Assembly (NCBI GenBank): GCA_902806595.1
Contig: CADCXC010000013.1
Coordinates: 744,001 to 808,000, forward strand
DNA from: Pyrenopolyporus hunteri
Lineage: Eukaryota; Ascomycota; Sordariomycetes; Xylariales; Hypoxylaceae
Length of the DNA: 64,000 bases
Direction: 5' to 3'
Shown one piece after another: positions 1 through 11,044 of the stretch. The notes under the pieces were generated by a model that made no database searches, was not told the origin of the DNA, and worked only from the letters and a program-made list of their open reading frames with translations. Numbering within the stretch: position 1 is the stretch's first letter; every line of letters starts with the position of its first letter. Position numbers and translations under genes: made by a program.

Positions 1-409
1 TGGTTCGGCGGCAACCTTGGCGCCTCCTCTTCCTCATCTTCGTCGCTATCAGAATCCGAGTCGACTTCTTCAACGGGCGGCCGGAAGCTTGAGGGTGCCG
101 ATTCCCACTCGTCGTTCTCTGGCTCTGCTTCATCATCGTCCGCAAGAATGATGCCGTCCTCGCGGATATATTGTATGAACTCGGGCGAAAGCGGAATTAT
201 TCGTGATTTGATACATGACGTGCGGTATCTGGTAGCTAGTAAGCTATTTATTCGTTATATAATTTACTATATTCTTGTGGTGAGTTCACACACTTGGGAA
301 ACCAGGAATCATATGAACAGTTGAGTATATGATCTCTTGTAATCGGGGGGAACTGTGGCGCTGAGCTCGCAGCCCCCGCGGAGGGATGCGCTGTAGTGGA
401 CGTAGGCAT
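1..409 (-). CDS. cdc123: Cdc123, eIF2 assembly factor (N-terminal part, runs off the left edge)
   Basis: Cdc123 is a cytosolic ATP-grasp-like protein that promotes assembly of translation initiation factor eIF2 (gamma with alpha). The gene starts at ATG 409-407. Exon 1 is 409..294, the intron is 293..229 (GTGTGT donor, CAG acceptor, 65 bp) and exon 2 is 228..1, continuing outside the window. The spliced N-terminus contains ITRDHILNCSYDSWFPKY followed by KSRIIPLSPEFIQYIREDG, which matches the family signature of a Cys-Ser, a Trp-[Tyr/Phe]-Pro and the IPL-x5-YLxxDGI block. An acidic Asp/Glu/Ser stretch follows, as in fungal orthologues. Splicing joins AA to A to give the expected Lys-Tyr across the junction. 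Only about 115 residues are visible, so the C-terminal half cannot be judged. Identification is firm; the exon border is inferred. Confidence 0.88.
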
Positions 410-780
410 TTTCTATGCTATTGACGACCCTATAACTCTCCAACTAAGGCTTTCGTGGATATTTGATCGACAATAAAGGGAGGAAGGGAAACATGTACAA
501 TAGAAGAGGTATATAAAAGGCTCAGGGGTATTTATATCAACAAGTTCAGCAGATGAGAGGTAGGCACGATCAAACAGGTCCGGATGGTGGCTGCTTTTGC
601 GACTCATACCTCGATGGCGGGGCAGCGGGGCAAGGAAAGGGACCCTCAGGGTACCAGCCTAGCCCGCATGTAGCTCTGACTCTTACATGTACTGTAACTC
701 TGATTTAGTAAGTACCACCTATAGCTAGGTACTGTAGGTACCGTAGCGGCAAATTATGGGAATGAAAAACGATTGTATAC

Positions 781-960
781 CTAGAAAACGTTGGCTATAA
801 AAAAACGTTCTTTTTTAAGAAATGATTTCTTATTATTTTACGCGTTTTTTTATTTATTTTTAATATTACGACGCGTAAATATTATATAACAATATAATAT
901 ATAAAGAAATTATCTTTTAACTTTACGTTCGATTTTTTTTCTTTCTTTCTTTTTTTTTTT
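781..960. other. AT-rich tract with C and G retained mainly in CpG (RIP-like)
   Basis: The tract is nearly all A/T. The surviving C and G occur mostly as CG, for example in ACGCG and CGTCG contexts, while CA and TG are scarce. This is the residue expected after repeat-induced point mutation of CpA. It resembles the larger tract at 26.1-27.5 kb. The origin of the sequence cannot be recognised. Confidence 0.6.
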
Positions 961-969
961 TTATGATAT

Positions 970-1200
970 TTCTAAGTCTCTTTCTAAGTCTTCTCCTTCT
1001 AAGTCTCCTCCTTCTAAGTCTCCTCCTTCCAGGTCTCCAGGTCTCCAGGTCTCCAGGTCTTCAGGTCTTCAGGTCTTTAGGTCTTCAGGTCTCCAGGTTT
1101 CCAAGTCTTCAAATTTTCTTTTAGGTCTTTTTCCAGGTCTTTAGGTTTCTAAGTCTTCAAATTTCTAGGTTTCCTTCTAGGTAGGTTCCTAAATTTTTAT
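970..1200. repeat. Decayed tandem repeats (CTAAGTCTCCTCCTT-like, then CCAGGTCT 8-mers)
   Basis: Two adjoining arrays are visible. First come three to four copies of a 15-bp TCTAAGTCTCCTCCT-like unit (about 972-1028). Then come about eight copies of an 8-bp unit, CCAGGTCT, drifting through TCAGGTCT to TTAGGTCT (about 1029-1100). Looser AGGTCTTT and AGGTTTCT remnants continue to about 1200. Most differences between units are C-to-T changes. Confidence 0.75.
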
Positions 1201-1634
1201 GAGGTAGGGTATTTTAGGTAGGTACTTAAATATTTAGGTAGGTAGGTACCTACCTAGGTATTTGGGTAGGTGATTATGTAGTCGTTCCGTAACCGTAGTA
1301 ACGTAAAAAAAAAAAAAAAACTAAAAATTATTTCCATTTTATATAAGAAATCGTTGCCGTAGGAAAAACGATTGCCGTCCAACTAAATTTATGTTATTAA
1401 GAAATCGTTTTTGAATATACAACCGTTGTCTACACTCACCGGTTGCCGCTGTGGTACCTACCTACAGGTAGGTATAGGCCCCACCAATTCCTATTTCCGC
1501 CACTTCTTACCGCCTTCCTTCCTACCGCTCTTCACCGTGATACCTACCTACTACCTAGGGTCCATTATCTCTAGTCCTCTTTATTCTTAATCTTCGAGAC
1601 GGTCGCATCGTTAAATGAACATACATAGGTAACC

Positions 1635-2215
1635 ATGTCTGATAACGTTGGCCTCTCCACACCGCGAGGAAGCGGGACCTCCGGCTACGTCCAGCGCAAC
1701 CTAGCTCACCTAAAGCCACGCGATCGGGCCGCGCCTTACAACACGAAAGACCTCGATAGCTTTAAGCACAGACAACGACAGCCGGATAAGGAGATCCTGG
1801 AACATGACCGCAAGCGCGAGGTCGAAGTTAAGGTCTTCGAACTGCGCGATCGGTTAGAAGATGAAGGGTACGTCCAGCCAATTGCTCGACCCATTCCGCT
1901 GTTGAACTATTCTTTGGCTAATACGGTACCTCTCATAGCGTCGACGAGGAAGAGATCGACAAGCGCTGCGACGCGTTGCGAAAAGAGCTAAAAGAAAAGA
2001 TGAACAAGGGCGGCCGAGACGCGGCGCCGAGGAAGCCACTGAAGGCCCACCAAGTCCACGAGTTGGCCGATGCGAAGATTAAGGAAAGCGAGCGGCTACG
2101 GAATGCGTTGAAGATCAGCAAGGATTACGAGGAAGGGAGCCACTGGAAGAGGCAAGAGGAGCGATTAAGGAAAGCCGTGGAAAGAGACTCCTCTACACAG
2201 AAGGATAGGGATTAA
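1635..2215 (+). CDS. cwc21: Cwc21/cwf21-type spliceosome component
   Basis: Cwc21 (human SRRM2 N-terminus) binds Prp8 and Snu114 in the activated spliceosome and acts near the 5' splice site. Exon 1 is 1635..1867, the intron is 1868..1938 (GTACGT donor, GGCTAAT branch, TAG acceptor) and exon 2 is 1939..2215, giving 169 residues. The N-terminus MSDNVGLSTPRGSGTSGYV is the conserved RG[S/T]GT-x-GYVQ-N motif. The spliced junction restores the cwf21 domain (about residues 55-100: KREVEVKVFELRDRLEDEG, then VDEEEIDKRCDALRKEL). The rest is a charged helical tail. It lacks the long RS-rich extension of animal homologues and is close in length to the yeast protein. The start is fixed by the conserved first residues. 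The 3' end is convergent with the next gene, 205 bp away. Confidence 0.9.
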
Positions 2216-2420
2216 TCGTTGTTTGGCATGGAATCAGCGACTATTCGTCGTTGCGCGTCGGCGTTCCGGGCGGAGCAGCTTGATTATCAGGGTTCGGGAA
2301 CCATCACTTATGACTTTACATCGGTTCAGGCGTCACGTCCGCATAATTCGAAATCAGGGTTCTGGAGAAAATGCATGTCGACTTTTGTTACCGCTGTCTA
2401 TTCCCTCGGGTATCACGTTT

Positions 2421-3737
2421 TTAGTTCGCCGCCAGGATCTCAGCGGCGTCTATGGGAGGGGCATGATCTTCCCTTCCCATCCTATTTTTGAGCCTCTCGG
2501 CCCGTCGAGCCTTTTCCTCTGCCTCCTTCTGCCTCTCATGCTTCACATACGTTGCGTAACGCAGGGAACCAAGCGTTAGTACTGCCATGAAGAGGATACC
2601 TAGGACGGACCGGCGGATTAGCACCCAGCGTAGTCCTTCAATGTCGGATCTAGAATCGCTATTTAGGGTTACGCTGATTTTCAGGTTGAGCTGTTGGATC
2701 TTTAGAAGACGATTAGCAAATGCAACAGCAAGCCCCGGATGGCGGGTAACCAACAGCGCTCTCCATCGTCCTCTGTTCTTCTCTCACGTTCATTCTACGA
2801 TCATTGAACATGCCCTTGACGTCGTCCTTTAGCGTCATAAGATCTTGGGTCATCTTCTGGGTAACGATGTCGACCTCGTGCTGCAATTGGGTCCGTTGCT
2901 GACGTGTAGTCTCATCAGCGGCCCTCCTGTTATTCTTGACTTCTGCGCTGAGTTCTGAGCAGGCGGCCCGGAATAGATACGTTTCCTATGCGGGTTCATT
3001 AACGGCTTGCGGGATATTGGCGGCCTACTAAGTGGTGCACCCACGTTATCAACGTCGCTCTTGCTGACTAGCCCTTCCTGGGCAACATCTAAGTTCTGGG
3101 CTAACAGCCCCCTGATGGCTTTCATGATTGTAATAGCCTGTTCCCTGCTATAACCTCCAGCCTCTAGTTGTTTCACGAGGCTGTAGCTGTCAAAATGATG
3201 GACGTAAGGAGACGCCGATAGGTGAGGGTGGTGAGATGGTTGGGGAGGTGGCATATGTAAGACGGCTTCCATTGGACCACTCTCTTCCATCTTGGCCTCC
3301 GTCGCGGCTTTTTGGGGGTTTGGAGTCGACGTGCTTGAGGCAACGGTCCCCCCTTGTGGAGCGGTATCGGCCTTGTCCGATTCTTTTGTTGCCTGTTTCC
3401 CCTCCGAGGTCTGAAGTGGCTTTGCTACCTTCTTGTCACTATTCCCAACCTCCTTGCTGGGCTGCTCTCGGTTCGGGAAGCTCGACGGTTTTGAGGGATC
3501 CGTACTCGGCCCCGGAAGGTTTACAACATCTGGCGTAATAGGCAGCGGTTCTACAGCTTTGCCATGCCTCTCGAAAACGGCCTGCCTTGACGGCGTCGAA
3601 GACGAGAAGACCACCATGCGTGGGTTGTTGTTCGGAGACTTGCGATATCGGATCTTCGCCCCGTGGGCTGAGGACTCGCCGAAGCGGGCAGCCCGAAATA
3701 GATGCGGATAGAGGAACGGTAGCCGGACTGTCGACAT
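2421..3737 (-). CDS. Mitochondrial inner-membrane coiled-coil protein, DUF1640/CCDC90 (FMP32/MCUR1) family
   Basis: Members of this family (yeast Fmp32, human MCUR1/CCDC90B) are mitochondrial inner-membrane coiled-coil proteins linked to respiratory-complex assembly and calcium-uniporter regulation. Exons are 3737..3045, 2985..2755 and 2699..2421, with introns of 59 and 55 bp, giving 400 residues. The N-terminus is Arg-rich and nonacidic (MSTVRLPFLYPHLFRAARFG), as expected of a presequence. A low-complexity linker follows. The DUF1640 domain begins about residue 180 with FDSYSLVKQLEAGGYSREQA and continues as a long coiled coil coded by exon 2. Exon 3 carries the Glu-Gly-Leu-Arg-Trp motif and a single membrane helix (about VLGILFMAVLTLGSLRYA), ending in a charged tail. 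Without splicing the frame breaks at both introns, which supports the model. The choice between Fmp32-like and MCUR1-like function is inference. Confidence 0.87.
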
Positions 3738-4792
3738 GGTGATGGCCTAGCTGCTGGGAGCTATTGGGGAGCTAGACGTAAGTACTTGGGAAATGATCGT
3801 ATAAAGGGAACATGTTGGCAGAGCTAGAAGATTAGAAGAAGAAGTTAAAGGGAGCAATTGCTAAGGGATGTAAGTCGAGCCCAAGAAGGAAAGTTTGGTC
3901 CCACGTGGAGACCGCTGAGCTTGTGATCTGGATTGGACCTTCTTCAAGCTTCGAGTGCCTGACAGCCTTTGGGAACTTGGGAACTCTCCGGCGGGCCGAT
4001 GCTGTGCGGGCTAGCCATGGGTACGAAACCTTGGTCGGTTCAATCGATCAGCGTGACTGATCTTACATAAGGGAGGTACGTGGGTACCAAGGCACAGATC
4101 ACATGTACCTGTGTACCTAGGTGCTTTACATAATACAGTATTAACCTTTACACAGTAAGCAATTAATACTGTCCCCATTACCGGTTATGCTGGGCAAGTT
4201 TGTTACCCGTTACCAGAGCGGGGGAGAGGAGATGGGAATAGCTACATGTACCAAGGAAACCAGGAACAGGGGTCCGCTCCTCGTCACCCCGCAACCCGTC
4301 GGTGAAAACAACGCAGAGCCCAGCTGAAGGCGGGAGCTTTCCCCGAATCCCTGCCAACAAATTGAATTTTTGCACCGCTCGTTGCAGTGCCATGTCACTC
4401 GCAGAGTTTGTCCGACCTTGACCTTCTCAAGACGACAACTCTTCTTTCTGCGTCGTTACCAACTTTCAACTTTGCAGATAACAGCATTTCTCCTTTTTCG
4501 GGTTTTGTTTTTCGTCTTTATTTTTTGCCAATTTCTACTCTGGGATGCCTCATGGTCCCTCGGGGTGTCTCACATGGAAGACATAATTAATCTCACCGAA
4601 TTTGCGTTTTGTTGAAATTCACGGCTTGATACCCAAAAAGCTTACGCATACCTACGACTAGAAAAACTGGGCAGTTCTTGTCCTACACTCCGAAATCTTC
4701 GACGACTTCCGTTCCGCATCCCTCCCAATTCCCCCTTACGGCGCTCCCAACCTGATTGACTTAGATATCTACCAACGAGCATATTCGCGGCC
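3738..4792. promoter_or_regulatory. Divergent upstream region of the DUF1640 and b561 genes
   Basis: This is 1,055 bp between two divergent start codons. Only short unsupported ORFs are present. Scattered TAGGTAC elements occur at about 4075-4125. A pyrimidine-rich stretch near 4420-4530 could be a promoter CT tract for the rightward gene. No specific binding site stands out. Confidence 0.5.
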
Positions 4793-7402
4793 ATGCCGTC
4801 GGCCGATGGGTTTTCGACGCCCGGGTCGGCGACCTATACGTCGGACACGATGGTGGTCGGAGACGGGACCTGGGACTTCACCAAGAATACGTTCCTGCTG
4901 CCTAACCTCGTTGGCCTGAACTTCGAGACTATGCGATTGAATGGTAAGTTTGATCTTCGTATAGACGTAAATTAGTATTATAAGCTGAACACCTGGCTAG
5001 GCATGGGCAATCGGTTTTCTACGGTATCACAATACCATCAATTGGTTACGGGCCATGGTATCCTAGCCGTTATTACCTTTCTCTTCGTTGTCCCCGCTGC
5101 GGTTATGCACGCGCGGTTTAGGCCATTCGGATCACCTATTCGACTTCATGCATACTTACAAGTCTTCGCCGTCGGTCTTTCGACAGTTGTATTTGTCCTC
5201 GGGTGGTTCGCTGTAGGCCCGAGTCGGAGTTTAACGAACCCACATCACGGGATTGGGCTAGCCATATATGTCATGATCCTGGTCCAACTTATTGGAGGCC
5301 GAATAGTGAAGAATATCCGGAAGAAGTCGTTCAGGCTTATGCTCCATCGGTGGCTAGGAAGAGCAATCGCAATCTTGGGAATTGTGCAGATCCCCCTTGG
5401 GCTCACACTTTACGGCTCTCCCTTGTATACCTTTATCCTATACGCTATTTGGATGGCCTTTCTGTTCCTAACATACTTCATCCTGAGTTGGCGACACGAA
5501 AGCGACCGGGCTCGCGATGACCTGACGAGCTACGGCGGGCGTTCCGAAGCCGGACTTACAGAATCGGGACGTAAATCCAGTCGAGGAATGGGGTTGCTGG
5601 GCCCGTTGGCGGCGGGAGCTGGCATCTGGGCACTCATGCGAGGGAGAAAGAAGCGCGAAGCTGACGAGGAGGAAATTAGCGGCGCATCAGGGCCGCGGAG
5701 TCGTCGACCTGAGGTGATCCCTTCTCAGAGAGGCTCCGCGAGTTACTTCGATGACGAAAAGATTTCCGATAGGACCGATAGGACCGATCGCCGTGAAAGG
5801 GGCCTACCGAACTGGTTGCTTGGCTTGGCTGCGTTCTTCGGAGCCAGAGCTTTGGTTAAAGGGGCTCGGGACAAAAGGGAAAAGCGGAGATATGACGACG
5901 AGTACTCCGCAGTTCCGACGGACACGCCTAGTCGATTTAGTCGTCCGAACCGGCCGCCCCGAAGACCCACTGATCACTATACCGAGAGCGAATTTAGTGA
6001 GGACCGGACGGAACTCCACGCCGGCCGAAGACCTCATTCCCCATTGTTATCAGGCTCCGGATACCCTGGCGCTACTACGGTTCTGACCACTACTACTGAT
6101 CACCAGCCCGCAACGCCACGCGCATCCCACCCTCGACCGCCTATTGCAGAGAGCAGTTACATATCCGATTATTCATCGTATGTGAGCCCGTCAAGGCGAC
6201 CCGTAGATGATGAAGAAAGCAAGGCTGGAGGAGGAGGTATCCTTGCCGCTGTCGGATTAGGCTGGCTGGCCAAGAAGATGATGGGTGGCCAAAATAAAAA
6301 AGCAGAAGAAGAGCGACGGAAACTGGAGGACGAGAGACGCGATGGACGTCGCGGCTCGAAATATACGGGAGATGGTTATAGTACGCCGACAAGGTCGTCA
6401 CGGGCCCGCCCGCCACGAGCATCTGCCCCAACTGCCACGACATTCACAGCTGACACGGAGTCGTCAATGCTTGAAGATCGTCCTCCCGGCACAAGTATCA
6501 CCGGTCCGCCGATGCCGCCCCTTGGTGCGCGAGGCGCGGCAGCTCCAGCTCCGGCGCCAATGCCCGCGCCAGTTCCCATTCCAAGCTCCCGTTCGCATTC
6601 AAAGTCGAATTCGAAATCACATTCGCGGTCCAGGTCAAGATCCAAAAGCGCCATTACCGACCCGGTTTCGATGCCGCCCATGCCACCAGACCCGCATGGC
6701 GTACTTCATCCCTTACGTCCGGAATCCGCCAGCGAATCTTACGTATCCACTGCCGTGCCAGTCCAAAGGCAAGATTCAACTCGACGCCGTAAAGAAGGCG
6801 AAGAGGCTGCCATCGCGGCCGCCGTCAGCGCTGCGGATCTAGCTGCCGAAGAAGAGGATCGCCGTAGGGGAGATCGTAGCCAGTCTTCCACCCAGCCAGT
6901 TAGTGTGAAAGTGAGATATCACGACGACCGGGACAGGAACATCACGCTGCGGCGCATCACTCAAGAAGAGGCGGCGGAAGCTCGGCGTACCGGTAGGGGA
7001 AGATCGGACTCCATCAGTACGTTCTCCGAAAGCGAAGCGCCACCTAGTCGTCAGCGATACCGGCGCGACTCGAGTTCGCATAGGACGGCAAACGAGGCTG
7101 CAGCGGAGGGGTTGATCTCGGAGTCATTATCACCACCAACGCCTGCCTTCTCCGGGCAGAGACGAGGAGGGAAGGACTCGGCCTACTACTCGGGCCAGCC
7201 GGGGCCGTCGACCGGGACGCCTATGGTCGCACCGACTGTCTCTAGTATAGAAAGTCCGGAAAGTCGCATAGGCTGGAGCGCGGTGAGTCCTTCGCCTGCA
7301 GGCCCGGCGGGCTCAGTGGCCCCTTCAGCTGCAGATCGGAGACGGAGAAGACGTCAGGAGCGAAGAGATCAGAGACCCTCGGATACCATAGATTGGGACT
7401 AG
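4793..7402 (+). CDS. Cytochrome b561-domain membrane protein with long disordered tail
   Basis: The protein is predicted to be a multi-pass b-type haem membrane protein of the b561 superfamily, which moves electrons across membranes or reduces ferric iron. Exon 1 is 4793..4943, the intron is 4944..5000 (GTAAGT, TAG) and exon 2 is 5001..7402, giving 850 residues. About 51 N-terminal residues precede five hydrophobic helices between about residues 66 and 215. Conserved histidines lie in GHG (69), LHAYLQ (100), NPHHG (132-133) and LHRWLGR (166), the positions expected for the two haems. No DOMON domain is present. The remaining roughly 630 residues are disordered and rich in Arg, Ser and Pro, with an SRSRSKS patch. 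They contain three Gly-rich hydrophobic segments (about 246-265, 319-338, 460-480), each followed by a basic cluster. The physiological electron donor and acceptor are unknown. Confidence 0.85.
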
Positions 7403-8247
7403 TGTCCTGGCGATTGTTTATGATCACATCTGACTCTCATTGCTCGGTGTTTTGGCGTCTATTTTGAAATGATTCAACCAGTCTATGAATCTGCATGTAT
7501 TCCAAAAAAGATGACTTTTCGGGGGGGAGGGATTCCCGCCGCCTTGATGTTTCAGTAATGACGTTCGGGGAGAGAGAGGGATTGATGCTTATGAAAGAGT
7601 GGAAGGATGTTTCTGCATGATATCTCGGGATATCTAGTCCTATGGGTTTCTCTTTTTTCTTGTCTCTTTTGATGCGGTTACGTGCTGAGCTGTTTTGATG
7701 TACATAACAGAATGATAATATTGATGATATGGGGTCCTCGGTAGAATGGAACGGGGGTTTTCTATCATTTCATGATTCCCATGTTGAGTGCATGCCAGTC
7801 CTGAGTCCTGGGCCTATGGTACGTAATTTATAGTTGGAGATTCTTTCCATTTAGGCCTAGAATACCCTCTGTAAGTTGCGTCTCCTTAGGGTGTGACGCA
7901 CTAATTAAGCTTAATTTTCTAGTTGATTGGGCGGGTCCACGTGCAGTCGCGACGGTATCGATAAGCCGTCGCAACCCAAAATTCGCGATTTTACGGGGAT
8001 CGCGCCTCTGTTGTGTAATTAGCAGCATCCTGTTCCGCCATATTCATGTGATCCAATTCCCAACCTCCATACCTAGGTACCTTATATAGGTACCATCTAT
8101 CTTGTATTTCAAGGACTAATGCCACGCGACCACATGATCGTTTCATCGCCTACTCTATTAGCAGACTCCTAGGCGAGCCCCAAACTAGCAAGTCAATACC
8201 AACGAATCAACAAACCCACCAAACCAACAAACAGCAGCCAACCCGCA
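7403..8247. other. Intergenic region between the b561 gene and nnf1
   Basis: This is 845 bp holding the b561 3' region and the nnf1 promoter. I see no gene. A TACCTAGGTACC-type palindrome followed by TATATAGGTACC lies at about 8072-8095, and a short CAA-rich leader lies just before the nnf1 start codon. Confidence 0.6.
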
Positions 8248-9421
8248 ATGGCAGCCGTGTCAAGCGGGCAAGAATCCGCACAAGCACAAGCGCAAGCACC
8301 AGCACCAGCACCAGCATCGCCGCCCCTGCCGGCGCGACACACGCCGCTGACGCCGGGCCCGCGCGCGTCCCGGTTCCAGGAGGTGCTCAACTCGAGCTTG
8401 TCGCACACCCTCGCCAAGATCAGCTGGGACAACTTCGCCGCCTGTTACCCGACCATCGCCGCCCAGGCCCCGGCCGTCCTGCGCGCGGTCCAGAAGCAGA
8501 TGGTCGATCGGCTGGGGGCGTTGTGTAGGGTGAGTTTTGGTCTCGTTTTATCCTTGTTTTCGTAGTTCTAGATGCGTTGTTTATTGTTGTTGCTGGGAGA
8601 ATGAGTGGTGGTAGTGATGTAAGGGGATGGATGTTGGATTATCTTCCCCTGTAAAAAAAAAAGGGGGATCTATAAACAACAAAAAATCGCATCTGGGTAT
8701 ACCGTACTCACATTTCTGCAGAAAGAATTCGACTCCGTGCTGCAGAGCCGCAATGTCGTGGCCAAGCTTAACGAGCTCGAGAGCCTAGTCAGCGAGGCTG
8801 AGCGCAGGAGAGACGAGGCCGGCGTGGTGGGGGCAGAGGCACCTATTCCGTAAGTGTTTACAGATGCAATTTTTCTTTGTCGGATTTGCATATAAGTCGC
8901 AATTGCGCATGAGTCTATCACGTACGACCATACGATCTGGAAAGCCCGGGATCCCGTCCGCTCTCCCATAGATGAGGTGACGACCAGCGAATCCCCGGTG
9001 TTGTACGTTTCTTTTTTATACGTATATTTTTACGTTTTTCTTGGATTTCCTTTCTTCCCCTTCTTTTTTCATTATGTTTCTCATTATTAGCATTAGCAAT
9101 TCTTACCTCTGTACCTAAGCTGACTGAATCAACAATCCAAGACCGCATATGCTCCCCCCAGACCAAGTCTTGGCAGCACATCTAGCACCTCACCTAGCAC
9201 AGCAGCAGTCCCAACTCAACGCAAAGCTACAGACGGTACAGGCGCACAACGCGAATCTCTTCAGCGACATCCAGAAGCAGCGCGCTGAGATGCAGTCGCT
9301 GATGGCTCTCTTGCAGAAGGTCTTCGAGGACATCGACGGGGCTAATAGCCAGATCGATGATGTCGCGGACGACCTTGCTAGCGAGACGAGGGCCGTCGAA
9401 GCTGAGATAACTGACCCCTGA
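8248..9421 (+). CDS. nnf1: Nnf1, MIND/Mis12 kinetochore complex subunit
   Basis: Nnf1 (PMF1) is one of four subunits of the Mis12/MIND complex that bridges centromeric chromatin and the Ndc80 microtubule-binding complex. Exons are 8248..8529, 8722..8849 and 9142..9421, giving 229 residues. An Ala/Pro/Gln-rich N-terminus precedes the Nnf1 domain: RFQEVLNSSLSHTLAKISWD (about 41-60), FAACYPTIAA, then coiled coil KEFDSVLQSRNVVAKLNELE and LNAKLQTVQAHNANLFSDIQ to the C-terminus. Splicing at GTGAGT/CAG and GTAAGT/AAG keeps the frame and joins the helical segments. Both introns are long for this genome (192 and 292 bp). The second contains a deleted 5S rRNA copy. A start at 8248 fits the usual fungal N-terminal length. 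Confidence 0.9.
8920..9008 (+). pseudogene. 5S rRNA gene copy with internal deletion, inside nnf1 intron 2
   Basis: The sequence begins ACGTACGACCATAC, continues through GGGATCCCGTCCGCTCTCCC and ATAGAT, then jumps to GGTGACGACCAGCGAATCCC and ends GGTGTTGTACGT. These are the 5' half and the 3' end of fungal 5S rRNA in correct order. About 30 nt of the middle (roughly nt 55-86 of the ~119-nt RNA) are missing, leaving 89 nt. The terminal helix I still pairs over nine positions, with a G-C pair where the sequence I recall for Neurospora has A-T. A TATA-like element (ATATAAG, about 8889-8895) lies about 29 bp upstream, as in dispersed Neurospora 5S genes, and a T-run follows. The deletion removes part of the internal promoter region and core RNA structure, so it is probably not functional. 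Confidence 0.85.
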
Positions 9422-11044
9422 GGAAGTTTCTGGTGGCCGATGGGCGGTAGTCAATACCGATTAGCCTTGATAATAGTGTTTTTTTTTTTTTTTACGATTC
9501 TACGAGTCCTGGGGAGGTGCATGGGCCTGGCGTTTTAGTGTGCGGGTTGATCAGCTACACCGAGTCTAATTGATCGGTAGAGGCTGGATGAGTTTGGTTT
9601 ATAGCATAAGTGTGTTCTGTGTATAGTACATAAACTGCCGCCCTCTAGTTGTCTAGGTACATACAGGTATAGTTCCTGGCAAGGTCATTACGGAGTTCAT
9701 GTTCTACGCGTTTCTGTCTTTTATAGAAGTTAACATGGTGTATTCTCCTATCATAACTCGTAACTCTGGGCTTAACAAAATTTAGACAGATATATTATTA
9801 ACCTCTTTTCTCTTCCGATCCGCCATTGAAGATATATGATAAATAGAAATGATTGCTATTCTCCTGACGGTAGACATAACAGATGCCTAGGTACCTACCC
9901 CTGAACGAAGAGAGCAGAGACATTGGATAACCAACATACTTAAGTAGCAGACTAAAGTGGAGGCCTTTCAAACCAAGAAGTTACAAATCAAGAACAATTA
10001 CAATATATGACTATTTTTATGATTTATCATATCATCTGCCCGTTCCATAGACAGCGCGTGTAATAGCGTGAATGGCATGTACTTTTTGAAATATGAGCCA
10101 GCTTGGGCGTGGAATAATCCTGGCCATCTACATTGGGTGAGTATGACGAAATGATGGGCGGAACGCAGATACATGTATATCTCCGTGGTTTCGGACAGCT
10201 GCGTGTAGCCTCATGCGGGCAGATAGGAAGAGCGAAGGGATATGCGCGTTGAAGCTACACATATCAGCTAGACCTACGTGTACCTACGGCTCAGTCGGCT
10301 AAGATAGATCTCGCATACAGACGATTAGGTAGGTAGGTAGGTAGGTAGGTGTGGGTTATTGATCGGAAGTAGTCTAATCTTACATTGATATTGAATATAT
10401 CATTGTTGAAGTTTACTGGTCAATTAATAAAAAGGGATAACGGTTAAAAATTGACTCCTACCTACCTACCATAGGTACCATCCATACCTTCCTACGATGA
10501 CAATTAGCTGGGCGTATCAAAATCATAAAGGCCAAGTGTATCTGGAGCAGTAGAGTGTCACCAAAGACGTATGATTGAAATAGGCACCAATCAGGACTAT
10601 CCGGCGAGAGTATTACGGTAGGTACCTAAGCGCAGAGGGTAAAGATATCTCGATTACTTTACCTGTATTGTACAATTGTACAAGTCTGGTCCCCGAATTC
10701 CCAGGACCGTCCATTCACTCCTCCCATGCAGATGAATGCCAACTTTTCCAGCCGTCCATCAATGTACAAACCCTCCCAGGGAAGAAGAATCATTAGAAAA
10801 TGATGACCGTGCGATGATATATGCGTTGCTCAAATTAAGCCCGGCCTAGAGGCGCCTCCAGGAGACGCCCACACAGACTCGAGCTCAAGCCATAAACCGC
10901 CCCGCATCTAAACTCCAAAACCTGCGTCTAACGCTTTTCCGACGGGTGACCGCGACGACTATCCGCCCCTAAGGAATTCCTAGTCCGCCGGCACCCTATA
11001 CCTACTCGACTTCGTAAGACCCGGCTACCTCTCCATCAGGGTGT
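9422..11044. other. Convergent intergenic region between nnf1 and the G3BP-like gene
   Basis: This is about 1.6 kb between two stop codons. I see no gene. It includes a T-run near 9480, several CCTAGGTACCTACC elements (9888-9900, 10455-10490, 10617-10630) and a TAGG microsatellite at 10326-10350. The rest is unremarkable, moderately AT-rich sequence. Confidence 0.6.
10326..10350. repeat. (TAGG)6 microsatellite
   Basis: Six uninterrupted TAGG units occupy this site. The same tetranucleotide recurs, usually as part of TACCTAGGTA palindromes, throughout the intergenic DNA of the window. Confidence 0.9.

Larger units (their letters stand above)
410..1634. other. Intergenic region between cdc123 and cwc21
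   Basis: This is the shared upstream region of two divergently transcribed genes. I see no credible gene here. From left to right it holds an ordinary promoter-like stretch, an AT-rich CpG-retaining tract (about 781-960), decayed tandem repeats (about 970-1200), a cluster of TAGG/CCTA palindromes (about 1200-1275), an A17 run near 1304-1320, and a second AT-rich patch near 1320-1430. Confidence 0.7.
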
